A stretch of 11,214 bases of DNA from a bacterium (GCA_021823605.1 JAKANV010000016.1:1-11214); one strand, 5' to 3'. Counted from the stretch's first letter, positions 1-6,531 are shown. The notes: generated from the sequence alone by a model not told the origin. Translations and numbers: made by a program.

Positions 1-110
1 CCTTTTCTTGTTGAGGATGCGTGAGAACCCACTATGAAGACGCAGATTAAATGGATTTAAGCAGAAAATAAGTGTTAAAATTATGAAGAGTTTACTAAAA
101 AGTAAAGAAT

Positions 111-148
111 TGGCGGCTGAGCCGCTTCGAATCCCACCCTCTCCGCCA
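111..148 (+). other. 3' end of a tRNA-Ser-like RNA, probably degenerate
   Basis: Bases 126-148 read as the 3' end of a bacterial tRNA-Ser: T-loop TTCGAAT (126-132), T-stem 3' arm CCCAC (133-137), acceptor 3' strand CCTCTCC (138-144), discriminator G (145) and encoded CCA (146-148). G73 is typical of tRNA-Ser. The bases before the T-loop form a separate hairpin (GCGGC, loop TGA, GCCGC, 113-125), like a long variable arm. The 5' T-stem strand GTGGG and the conserved G53 are absent, and no GGAGAGG acceptor 5' strand lies in the 90 bases upstream. It is therefore a decayed tRNA, an attachment-site scar, or the 3' end of a longer RNA such as tmRNA that begins before the window. The adjoining terminator favours a once-transcribed rightward RNA gene. 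Confidence 0.4.
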
Positions 149-184
149 AAAAGTAGATCTTAAGTTTTGAGGTCTTCTTTTTAT
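148..184 (+). terminator. Rho-independent terminator after the tRNA-like 3' end
   Basis: AAAAAG (148-153) and AGATCT (155-160) pair with AGGTCT (170-175) and CTTTTT (177-182) across a nine-base loop, with one U-U mismatch and one G-U pair. The 3' arm ends in a T run. It starts at the last base of the encoded CCA, as expected for a short RNA transcript. The A-rich 5' arm could also stop the leftward TPR gene that ends at 197, although the stem is weaker on that strand. Confidence 0.55.
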
Positions 185-196
185 TTAGTGAGTGAT

Positions 197-1015
197 CTAA
201 TTTAAGTTAAGATTAGTTTGGTCAATTTCTTCAGCTTTTTGTTTGTATTCGTTTGTCTTAGCTTGATTACCTAATTTCTCATATATTTTTGAGGCTAGAA
301 TGTGCGAATCTCGATAATTATCTTTTTCCTTTATTAAAGCCAAAATATCCTTTTCAGCTAGGTTTAGATAATCTTGCGAATAGTATAAATTAATTGCTTC
401 TAGCTTTAAATAAAGCGGATTTTGGGTCTTTTTGTAGCTTGCGAAGTACTTGTCTATGCCGTACAGATTACATGATTTTGCTTTTACATAGGCGTCTTTT
501 GCTTTATTATAATCATTTAAATACACAAATGAAGCATAACAATTTGCTGAACCTTGGTCTAATACTGAAAGTTGGGATAAATAGCCTTCAGTTACTCCCC
601 TATCGCCCTTTTTGAGCTCAACGAGGATCAAACCCTTTAATGATTCAGAATTAATATTTTTGTTTTTTGCTTTTATGAAGGTATTTTCTGCTTCTTTCAC
701 CTTATTTTCGTTTAAATATAAATTACCCAGTTTATTCAAAATATCGACCTCTCCCCTACCCACCATGATTTGTTTGGCGAGATTACTATTACCTGTGGAA
801 ATATAGAGATCTGCTAATGTGAGGATATTACCGGTCTTTTTCCAAAGAGCAAGTGATTTCTCAAGATTAAGTATCTTTTCTTGTTTATTAGAAGCTTCGT
901 TTGAAATATTTGCATAGTAGTCAGCTCTTTGATTAGCCCAAAATAAATAGCTAGCCAACATTCCGATTAGAACAATGGGAGTTACAGTGAGTATAACTAT
1001 CTTTTTCTTTCTCAT
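197..1015 (-). CDS. Membrane-anchored TPR-repeat protein
   Basis: A 272-residue protein. A basic start (MRKKK) and a hydrophobic helix at about residues 6-26 form a signal anchor. There is no lipobox cysteine, so it is probably a type II membrane protein with its body outside the cell. The rest is helical, with TPR-like units at about 64-83, 92-120 and 233-263, for example the A-Y-L-G-A spacing in LGNLYLNENKVKEAENTF. TPR domains are protein-binding scaffolds; no catalytic motif is visible and no partner can be named. It follows valS on the same strand but is separated by 143 bases and has its own -10 (1026-1031), only about 10 bases from the ATG. There is no Shine-Dalgarno sequence, consistent with a nearly leaderless message. 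The exact role is unknown. Confidence 0.8.
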   Translation of the reverse strand: MRKKKIVILTVTPIVLIGMLASYLFWANQRADYYANISNEASNKQEKILNLEKSLALWKKTGNILTLADLYISTGNSNLAKQIMVGRGEVDILNKLGNLYLNENKVKEAENTFIKAKNKNINSESLKGLILVELKKGDRGVTEGYLSQLSVLDQGSANCYASFVYLNDYNKAKDAYVKAKSCNLYGIDKYFASYKKTQNPLYLKLEAINLYYSQDYLNLAEKDILALIKEKDNYRDSHILASKIYEKLGNQAKTNEYKQKAEEIDQTNLNLN

Positions 1016-1025
1016 TGATTTTATT

Positions 1026-1031
1026 ATTATA
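1026..1031 (-). promoter_or_regulatory. -10 element of a near-leaderless promoter for the TPR gene
   Basis: A perfect TATAAT on the minus strand ends ten bases before the ATG at 1015-1013. This puts the predicted transcript start about 4-5 bases before the start codon. No good -35 lies at 16-18 bases. A DnaA-box match (1058-1066) sits just upstream of the -35 position, so DnaA could affect this promoter. That link is inferred. Confidence 0.45.
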
Positions 1032-1057
1032 TATTTTTACTAAAAAAGCGAATAAGG

Positions 1058-1152
1058 TGTGTATAATTGTGGATTTGTGCTTGGATAAGTTTTTAAAAGT
1101 CTCATTTTGAGCACGAAAATGGTCTAATACAACTTGTGCTTACTTTTCCACA
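1058..1152. promoter_or_regulatory. Cluster of DnaA-box-like sites (candidate origin or DnaA-regulated region)
   Basis: Two sites match the DnaA-box consensus TTWTNCACA exactly: TTATACACA on the minus strand at 1058-1066 and TTTTCCACA on the plus strand at 1144-1152. Weaker matches on the minus strand are AAATCCACA (1068-1076) and TTATCCAAG (1081-1089). The 8-mer TTGTGCTT is directly repeated at 1075-1082 and 1134-1141. A hairpin CATTTT/AAAATG lies at 1103-1121. An AT-rich stretch (1016-1046) adjoins, as a DNA-unwinding element would. The whole gap 1016-1158 lacks a gene. A perfect parS lies 370 bases away inside valS. This suggests, but does not prove, an origin. Confidence 0.45.
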
Positions 1153-1158
1153 ATAAAC

Positions 1159-3336
1159 TTAAAATTCAATCTTTTGTGGCCAATCAGAAATTATCAGAGG
1201 TTCTTTTTCATTCAGATTTTTCCAAATTGCTTCAGTAACAAAAGGCATTATAGGATGAAGGAGTTTTAATGAATTTTTCAAAACCGTATCTAATGTGTAT
1301 TGAGCGGCTAGTTTAGTTTCATCGTTTTCACGAATTCGAACTTTGGTGTCTTCTATGCATGTATCACAAAAATCATGCCAGAAAAAGTCATAAATTTCCT
1401 CTACAGCGTGTTGGAAATCATACTTTTCTAAGTGTTTGTTGGTGTTTGCAATAGTTAGATTTAGTTTTTTAAGTATTTCTTTATCATTTTTTGTTAGATT
1501 CGGCTTTATTTCTTTCTCATATGTTTCACGTGAAACATCTTTATAGCCCTCCAAATTCATTAGAGTAAACCTGGTAGCGTTCCACACCTTATTTGCAAAT
1601 CTTTTACCATTTAAGATAGCATCTTCAGAAAACTTTATATCTTGACCTTGCCCTATTTGCCATAAAAGACCAAATCTGGTCGCATCTGTACCGTATTTTT
1701 CTATTAATTCCAGCGGATCTACACCAGTTCCAAGCGATTTAGACATTCTTCTGCCTTCATGATTGAAAACTGTAGGATTAATATACACATCTTTAAATGG
1801 AACTTCTCCCATAAACTCAATACCAGACATTATCATGCGCGCTACCCAGAGATAAAGAATATCTCTAGCTGTAGCCAAGAATGTTGTTGGGTAGAAATAG
1901 CTTAAATCTTTTGATGTTTGTGGCCAGCCAAAGGTTGCAAACGGCCAAAGTGCGCTTGAAAACCATGTATCAAGGACGTCTTCATCTCTTTTTAGCTTAG
2001 AACTTTTACATTTTGGACATTTACGCTCAGATTTTTTATCTTCTACGTCTTCAAGTGCCCATTTTTCGGAAACTATAATCTCACCGCATTCGCAGTACCA
2101 CACCGGTATTTGATGCCCCCACCATATTTGTCTGGAAATGCACCAATCATTAATATTTTTCATCCAATCTAGATAAACTTTCTTCCATTTTTTTGGATGG
2201 AAGTCTACTTTTCCCTTTTCTACAGCTAAAATTGCCGGTTTTGCAAGTTCTTTCATACTGACATACCATTGTAAGGTCAAAGAAGGTTCCATAACAGTAT
2301 TACATCGATAGCAATGACCGACACTATGAACATAAGGTTTGGCTTGGCTAAGCCATTTTCCTTCTTTTAGCATTTCTATCACTACGTCTCGCGCTTCAAA
2401 TCTGTCAAGTCCTGTAAACTCTTCTCCTGCCTCTGGGGTCATTTTCCCCTCAAGATCAATTACTATGATTTTATCCAGATTATGCCTTTTGGCTATTTCA
2501 AAGTCATTAGGATCGTGAGCAGGTGTTACCTTTACAGCTCCAGTGCCAAACTCCATATCAACAATAGAATCTGCAATTATTGGTATTTTTCGGCCTTGTA
2601 TAGGTAAAATTACGTTTTTACCAACTAAATCTTTATATCTTTTATCTTTTGGATTTACTGCAACTGCCGTATCTCCAAGCATAGTTTCTGGTCGGGTTGT
2701 GGCTACTGTAAGCTCTCCCCCGCCTTCTATCTCATACTTTATGTACCAAAGGAAACTCTCATGTTCTTCGTGCTCAACCTCAAGGTCAGATAACGATGTT
2801 CCGCATCTCGGACACCAGTTTGTTATGCGATAATCGCGGTAAATATACCCTTTGTCATAATAGTGAGTAAAAGCCTTTAAAATTGCCTTCGTATAACCTT
2901 CATCCATTGTAAACCGGGTTCGCGTCCAATCGCATGAGCAGCCCAAAGTCTTTAGTTGCCCTAAGATTCGTGCTTCGTATTCATCCTTCCATTTCCAGAC
3001 TTCTTTTTCAAAATTGGCTCTGCCAAGGTCAAATCTCGTTTTACCCTCTTTGGCGAGCTTTTTCTCAACCACAGATTGAGTGGCAATCCCAGCGTGATCG
3101 GTACCCGGAAGCCACTCAGAAGGGATTCCATTCATTCTGTTCCAGCGAACCATTACATCCTGGATAGTATTGTTTAGTGCATGGCCCATGTGTAGAGAGC
3201 CTGTAACATTGGGTGGGGGAATGACTACTGTAAAAGGTTTTTTGCCACTTTCAAGCTTGGGGGTAAAATATTTACCCTTCTCCCACTTATCATATATTCT
3301 TTTTTCATTCTCTTCCGGCTTGTATGATTTATCCAT
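1159..3336 (-). CDS. valS: Valyl-tRNA synthetase, short form
   Basis: Class I aminoacyl-tRNA synthetase that charges tRNA-Val in the cytoplasm. The HIGH motif appears as HMGH (49-52) and KMSKS as RMSKS (530-534). The CP1 editing domain carries ATTRPETMLGD (about 212-222) and GTGAVKVTPAHDPNDF (264-279), the region that deacylates Thr-tRNA-Val. Cysteine pairs at 175/178, 342/345, 415/417 and 440/443 suggest zinc ribbons. The anticodon-binding domain ends with HPIMPFVTEAIW (694-705), and the protein stops 20 residues later. Family members are usually about 860-950 residues with a C-terminal coiled-coil arm; that arm is missing here. The ATG has an AAAGG Shine-Dalgarno sequence six bases upstream and is preceded by a T-box leader. 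Codons for DVSRETYE contain a parS site. Confidence 0.97.
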   Translation of the reverse strand: MDKSYKPEENEKRIYDKWEKGKYFTPKLESGKKPFTVVIPPPNVTGSLHMGHALNNTIQDVMVRWNRMNGIPSEWLPGTDHAGIATQSVVEKKLAKEGKTRFDLGRANFEKEVWKWKDEYEARILGQLKTLGCSCDWTRTRFTMDEGYTKAILKAFTHYYDKGYIYRDYRITNWCPRCGTSLSDLEVEHEEHESFLWYIKYEIEGGGELTVATTRPETMLGDTAVAVNPKDKRYKDLVGKNVILPIQGRKIPIIADSIVDMEFGTGAVKVTPAHDPNDFEIAKRHNLDKIIVIDLEGKMTPEAGEEFTGLDRFEARDVVIEMLKEGKWLSQAKPYVHSVGHCYRCNTVMEPSLTLQWYVSMKELAKPAILAVEKGKVDFHPKKWKKVYLDWMKNINDWCISRQIWWGHQIPVWYCECGEIIVSEKWALEDVEDKKSERKCPKCKSSKLKRDEDVLDTWFSSALWPFATFGWPQTSKDLSYFYPTTFLATARDILYLWVARMIMSGIEFMGEVPFKDVYINPTVFNHEGRRMSKSLGTGVDPLELIEKYGTDATRFGLLWQIGQGQDIKFSEDAILNGKRFANKVWNATRFTLMNLEGYKDVSRETYEKEIKPNLTKNDKEILKKLNLTIANTNKHLEKYDFQHAVEEIYDFFWHDFCDTCIEDTKVRIRENDETKLAAQYTLDTVLKNSLKLLHPIMPFVTEAIWKNLNEKEPLIISDWPQKIEF
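1521..1538. other. parS: parS centromere-like site (ParB-binding) inside valS
   Basis: TGTTTCACGTGAAACA at 1522-1537 is identical to the classical chromosomal parS palindrome bound by ParB, and the symmetry extends to 18 bp (1521-1538). Known parS sites usually cluster near the replication origin and often lie inside genes. Here it is read in valS as D-V-S-R-E-T-Y-E, so the protein tolerates it. ParB would load here as a CTP-dependent clamp, and ParA and SMC recruitment would follow. No parA or parB gene is in the window, and I saw no second copy. Confidence 0.85.
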
Positions 3337-3349
3337 ATTTTACCTTTCT

Positions 3350-3376
3350 AAAAATAAAAACCCCGCTTTTGGGGGT
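3350..3376 (-). terminator. T-box terminator ahead of valS
   Basis: On the minus strand ACCCC (3376-3372) pairs with GGGGT (3364-3360) and is followed by a T-rich run to 3350. The same CCCC strand is needed for the antiterminator, so the two folds exclude each other. Only 13 bases separate the T run from the valS ATG. Confidence 0.75.
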
Positions 3377-3519
3377 CCGATTGCTCGGATGGTACCACCC
3401 CAATTCCACGTGGCGCTTCATTTTAGCCTTAACGGAGCTTCCCGGCAGGTTCTACTTTTAATTTCTTCCTGCAGCTTGCGAGGTGACATTAATCCCCACT
3501 CAGACGCTTTATAAATTGT
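3350..3519 (-). promoter_or_regulatory. T-box riboswitch controlling valS
   Basis: This leader senses uncharged tRNA and lets transcription continue into valS when charging is low. The antiterminator on the minus strand is GGGG (3401-3398), bulge TGGTACCA (3397-3390), stem TCCGA with a GCAA loop and TCGGA (3389-3376), then CCCC. The TGGT of the bulge would pair with ACCA, the 3' end of a tRNA with discriminator A, as tRNA-Val has. Upstream are a Stem II-like hairpin GCAGG/CCTGC (3472-3445) with an AGTAGAA internal segment, and the conserved CTCCGTTAAGGC region (3437-3426). The specifier is probably GTC (Val) at 3487-3485, followed by A; GTC at 3505-3503 is an alternative. Only about 47 bases lie between the predicted start and Stem II, so Stem I must be much shorter than the usual roughly 100 bases. 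Confidence 0.88.
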
Positions 3520-3525
3520 TAAATA

Positions 3526-3554
3526 ATTATAGTAAATAGGCATAGAAAAGTCAA
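3526..3554 (-). promoter_or_regulatory. Sigma70-type promoter of valS
   Basis: The minus strand carries TTGACT (3554-3549), a 17-base spacer and a perfect TATAAT (3531-3526). The predicted start at about 3519 places the whole T-box in the transcript. Confidence 0.8.
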
Positions 3555-3565
3555 ACTGTTTAGAG

Positions 3566-3594
3566 TTGTGGGATATATCTTTTTATGCTATGAT
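3566..3594 (+). promoter_or_regulatory. Putative promoter of the radical SAM gene
   Basis: TTGTGG (3566-3571), a 17-base spacer and TATGAT (3589-3594) face right and lie about 100 bases before the gene. It is back-to-back with the valS promoter. The elements are imperfect, so this is tentative. A TTGACA at 3637-3642 has no -10 at the right distance. Confidence 0.4.
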
Positions 3595-3596
3595 GC

Positions 3597-3661
3597 GGTA
3601 CGCGAAACATTAAAGTTTAATGTTTTGAGTACCATTTTGACAAACACTCAGGCGAAAGCCT
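3597..3661 (+). promoter_or_regulatory. Structured 5' leader of the radical SAM gene
   Basis: The first hairpin has outer arms GGTAC (3597-3601) and GTACC (3629-3633), and inner 10-base arms AAACATTAAA (3605-3614) and TTTAATGTTT (3616-3625) around a single G. A second small hairpin AGGC-GAAA-GCCT (3650-3661) carries a GNRA-type tetraloop. It lacks a T run, so it is not an obvious terminator. I cannot match it to a known riboswitch class; a B12-box is not visible. It could protect the mRNA or be a protein-binding site. Confidence 0.4.
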
Positions 3662-3695
3662 TACCAATACCACCACCACTCAGACAGGAAGGTTT

Positions 3696-5384
3696 ATGAT
3701 GAACATTTTGCACGACACTTTCGTTTATCTGGTGTTGATACCGGTTCTCCTTGGAGCTGCTATCATCATCAAGCTCGGGTTTTTCAGAAAGCAGGTTAAG
3801 GGGGGAGATGGGCTGAACATTCTTCATGTTTACCCAAGGTTTCCCAGGAATACCTTCTGGGGATTTTGGTACGTCTTGTCATACATTGGCAAGAAGGCTG
3901 TATTTCCTCCTCTGTCACTTTTGACTGTGGCGGGGATGATCAGAGATTTACGGCCCGACTGGAATCAAAAGCTGGTAGATCTCAACGTGAGGAGGAAGAT
4001 AAGCAAGAAGGACCTCAAGTGGGCAGACTTGGTTATGGTAAGTGCTATGATTGTCCAGGAGGAAGGGGAGCAGGGCGTCAAAGACATCCTCAAGGAATGT
4101 AAGAAGTACGGTGTCCCAGTTGCCGCCGGCGGAGCTCTCTTCACCAACCAAGAGACAGAGACCGAGGACATTGATTACCTCATTCTTGGTGAAGCTGAAA
4201 TCACCTTGCCTTCATTTCTCGACGATTGGGACAAAGGGGAACCAAGGCATCGATATGAATATGATAGCAAGACGCCAAAGCCGTCGCTTAGGCTCACCCC
4301 GATACCGTACTGGGGGCTTATCAATTTCAAATACTATGCCACGATGCTGGTGCAGTTCTCCCGAGGTTGTCCCCGTAAGTGCCACTTCTGTGACATCTGG
4401 AAGCTTTATGGTCTTAAACCAAGGCTGAAGAGCGACGCCCAGATGATTAGAGAGTTTCAAGCTCTCTATGATGCGGGTTGGCGAGGGACAATCTTTGTTG
4501 TCGATGACAACTTCATCGGCAACAAGGTAAGAGTCAAACGCTTTCTGTGGTTCCTGTATGAATGGATGATTTGGCATAATTATCCATTTAAGTTGTTCAC
4601 AGAGGCTGATATATCTCTTGCCAAAGATATGGTGCTCATGCAGCTGATGTCCTGGACGAACTTCATCCGGGTCTTCCTTGGCATCGAGTCTCCTGCAAAA
4701 GAGGCAATCAGAAGCTGCAAGAAGAAGCAAAATGAAGACGTTGACTACGCCGAAGCAACCCGACTGATTCATTCCTATGGAATGATGGTCATGACGGGCC
4801 ACATCGTCGGAATAGACGGTGAGCGGGCGTATGAGGAGAGAACCGGTAAGGATATCTTCGCGGCTCAATCAGAGTGTATTGATAAGATGCGCTCAATGTG
4901 GGCCATGATCGGTATCATGACGGCGCTGCCAAAAACCGATTTATGGGAGGAACTCAGGAAAGCGGGAAGATTGCTTCGTGGTTCTGATGGTAATAATGCC
5001 GATAGTGTAAACTTCGCTCCCGAAATGAATAAGGACAGGTTGATCAAGGGCTATCATAGCCTTGTGCTCAAAACCTATTCCGCGAAGAATTACTATCGGC
5101 GCGCCGCAGCCTTTTTGGACGACTACAACTATACTGCGAAAGGACAACTCACCTGGCGCGGCTTCAAGGATAATGCGAGAGCATTTGTAATGAGCTGGTG
5201 GAGAATAGGCTTCTGGAGAAGAGATGGTTACTATTACATCAGCCTCTTTGTCAGAACGCTTCGCAAGAGGCAGTTCTCTAAGCTCCCGATGGTTGTGGAG
5301 CTGGCCATAACTAGGCGTCATCACTATAAGATCGCCAAGATCATGGCGCGAAGCTACGCAAGGCAAAGCCGTCAAGCGGCATAA
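3696..5384 (+). CDS. B12-binding radical SAM protein (DUF4070-like) with N-terminal membrane helix
   Basis: A 562-residue protein. A hydrophobic helix lies at about residues 9-27, followed by a cobalamin-binding-like domain (about 40-185, with PPLSLLTVAGMI, VDLN, ADLVMVSAM, VAAGG and LGEAE). The radical SAM domain has the cluster motif C225-x3-C229-x2-C232, then VVDDNFIGN (268-276), TEADISLA (302-309), GIESP (329-333) and an ALPKTDLW segment (410-417). The C-terminal part resembles DUF4070, a region shared with B12-dependent methylases such as hopanoid methylases. The reaction is probably a B12-dependent methylation or rearrangement; the substrate is unknown. The cobalamin His motif DxHxxG is absent, as in many members of this group. 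A Shine-Dalgarno AGGAAGG (3686-3692) is better spaced for the second ATG (3699). Bases 4081-4140 have 33 G/C against 21 in valS bases 1501-1560, suggesting acquisition. Confidence 0.88.
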   Translation: MMNILHDTFVYLVLIPVLLGAAIIIKLGFFRKQVKGGDGLNILHVYPRFPRNTFWGFWYVLSYIGKKAVFPPLSLLTVAGMIRDLRPDWNQKLVDLNVRRKISKKDLKWADLVMVSAMIVQEEGEQGVKDILKECKKYGVPVAAGGALFTNQETETEDIDYLILGEAEITLPSFLDDWDKGEPRHRYEYDSKTPKPSLRLTPIPYWGLINFKYYATMLVQFSRGCPRKCHFCDIWKLYGLKPRLKSDAQMIREFQALYDAGWRGTIFVVDDNFIGNKVRVKRFLWFLYEWMIWHNYPFKLFTEADISLAKDMVLMQLMSWTNFIRVFLGIESPAKEAIRSCKKKQNEDVDYAEATRLIHSYGMMVMTGHIVGIDGERAYEERTGKDIFAAQSECIDKMRSMWAMIGIMTALPKTDLWEELRKAGRLLRGSDGNNADSVNFAPEMNKDRLIKGYHSLVLKTYSAKNYYRRAAAFLDDYNYTAKGQLTWRGFKDNARAFVMSWWRIGFWRRDGYYYISLFVRTLRKRQFSKLPMVVELAITRRHHYKIAKIMARSYARQSRQAA

Positions 5385-5405
5385 TCAAACTACTTTATAA
5401 ACCGT

Positions 5406-5428
5406 CCCCCGGACCCAGTGTCCGGGGG
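5406..5428. terminator. Shared hairpin between convergent genes
   Basis: CCCCCGGAC (5406-5414) and GTCCGGGGG (5420-5428) form a perfect 9-bp stem with the loop CCAGT. It lies between the stop of the radical SAM gene (5384) and the stop of tsaD (5437), which converge. Neither side has a good T run, so it may work as a transcript-end stabiliser or as a bidirectional terminator. Confidence 0.65.
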
Positions 5429-5436
5429 CTTACTAT

Positions 5437-6483
5437 TTAAGCAAGTTTTAAATTTGGATCAGGCTCTAGATTTTTTGGCTCAGTAAAGCCAAATTCTTTC
5501 TGTTTATAGTAAGCGGCAGCTCCGATCATCACGGCGTTATCGGTGCAATATGCGATATCTGGCATGTAAAATTTTACGTTTAAATCCTTACGCATTTTTT
5601 CTAATTTTTCTCTCAATTCCTTATTTGCCGCAACACCGCCGGAGAGGATAAATGACTTTGGCTGGGATTTCTCTATTGCCCGTGTGCTATTTTGAACTAA
5701 GGTATCGACTAGGGTTTTTTGGAAGGATGCCGAAATATCTGATTTTTCCTTTTCTGAAAGTGATTTTGACTGTTTTACGACATTTAAGACAGCTGTTTTT
5801 AGCCCCGACAAACTAAAATCAAGGCTGGCTTCGGGATATTCTAAAAAGCCGTCGGCGTTTCTTTTTGGTTCAGGCGTTAGGTCAATTATCGGAAATTTGT
5901 ATTTATTTTCGTTCCCCTTTTCGGCGAGTTTAGAAATATTTGGCCCGCCGGGATAGTGGAGAGTGAGTAGGGCGGCAACCTTATCAAATGCTTCGCCTGC
6001 TGCATCATCTCGGGTTTGACCGATAATTTTGAATTTATAATGATCTTCTACTTCAATTAGCATTGTATGGCCACCGGAAACAAGTAGGGCGACGAGAGGG
6101 AACTGAGGTTGATTTTTTCCTATCCAGTTCGCATAAATGTGTCCCTCAAGGTGATTTACGGCAATCAAAGGCTTATTTTTCAGAATTGACAGTGTTCTCG
6201 CTGTTTCTGTGCCGACAATCAAGCTGCCGACAAGTCCCGGGCCTTGGGTTACGGCGATTGCATCGATTTCTTTCCAATTAATTTTGGCTTTGGAAAGGGA
6301 TTCTTTAACAACTGGAATTATCGATTGAACATGAGCACGAGCGGCAACTTCCGGTACAACGCCGCCGTATTTGGCATGGATATCTATCTGCGAGGCAACC
6401 ACGTTCGACAAAACTTCGCGACCGTCTTTGACGATTGCTGCGGCCGTTTCATCACAGCTAGACTCAATAGCTAAAATATTCAT
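5437..6483 (-). CDS. tsaD: tRNA N6-threonylcarbamoyladenosine synthase TsaD
   Basis: TsaD transfers the threonylcarbamoyl group to A37 of ANN-decoding tRNAs, normally together with TsaB and TsaE. Counting from the start used here, the 348-residue protein begins MNILAIESSCDETAAAI. It carries the metal-binding HLEGH (111-115), SGGHT (136-140), GEAFDK (163-168), LDFSLSGLKTA (221-231), SGGVAANKEL (281-290) and the acidic YCTDNAVM (312-319). These are the expected ASKHA-fold signatures and the length is typical. The frame stays open to an ATG at 6510, but a TATAAT (6498-6493) lies between the two ATGs, and family members begin at the ILAIE strand. I therefore chose 6483. The C-terminal tail EPDPNLKLA recurs in the stub at 7052-7117. 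Confidence 0.97.
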   Translation of the reverse strand: MNILAIESSCDETAAAIVKDGREVLSNVVASQIDIHAKYGGVVPEVAARAHVQSIIPVVKESLSKAKINWKEIDAIAVTQGPGLVGSLIVGTETARTLSILKNKPLIAVNHLEGHIYANWIGKNQPQFPLVALLVSGGHTMLIEVEDHYKFKIIGQTRDDAAGEAFDKVAALLTLHYPGGPNISKLAEKGNENKYKFPIIDLTPEPKRNADGFLEYPEASLDFSLSGLKTAVLNVVKQSKSLSEKEKSDISASFQKTLVDTLVQNSTRAIEKSQPKSFILSGGVAANKELREKLEKMRKDLNVKFYMPDIAYCTDNAVMIGAAAYYKQKEFGFTEPKNLEPDPNLKLA

Positions 6484-6492
6484 AACTTGCTC

Positions 6493-6498
6493 ATTATA
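6493..6498 (-). promoter_or_regulatory. -10 element of a near-leaderless tsaD promoter
   Basis: A perfect TATAAT on the minus strand ends nine bases before the tsaD ATG (6483-6481), predicting a transcript start within about three bases of the start codon. No convincing -35 or strong Shine-Dalgarno sequence is visible. It supports 6483 over 6510 as the start. Confidence 0.45.
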
Positions 6499-6531
6499 AC
6501 GTATCTTCATAATAAAAGCATCATAAAAGCC

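Noticed and set aside
59..148. A complete tRNA-Ser gene of normal length
   Set aside because: No acceptor 5' strand, D-arm or anticodon arm can be read in these bases, and the T-stem lacks its 5' strand.
3328..3336. TTATCCATA at the valS start as a DnaA box
   Set aside because: It has one mismatch in the CACA core, is isolated, and is explained by the codons for the start of ValRS.
3637..3642. TTGACA as a -35 for the radical SAM gene
   Set aside because: No acceptable -10 lies 16-18 bases downstream; the sequence there is a GAAA hairpin and a C-rich run.
4212..5375. Long minus-strand open frames (218 codons at 4212-4868, 144 codons at 4941-5375)
   Set aside because: They lie wholly opposite the radical SAM gene, show no family motifs and have no Shine-Dalgarno sequence; the GC-richer codons of that gene explain their length.
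6484..6510. Upstream ATG extending tsaD by nine residues
   Set aside because: The extra MKIRYNEQV is not part of the family fold, and its codons contain the likely -10 of the gene.
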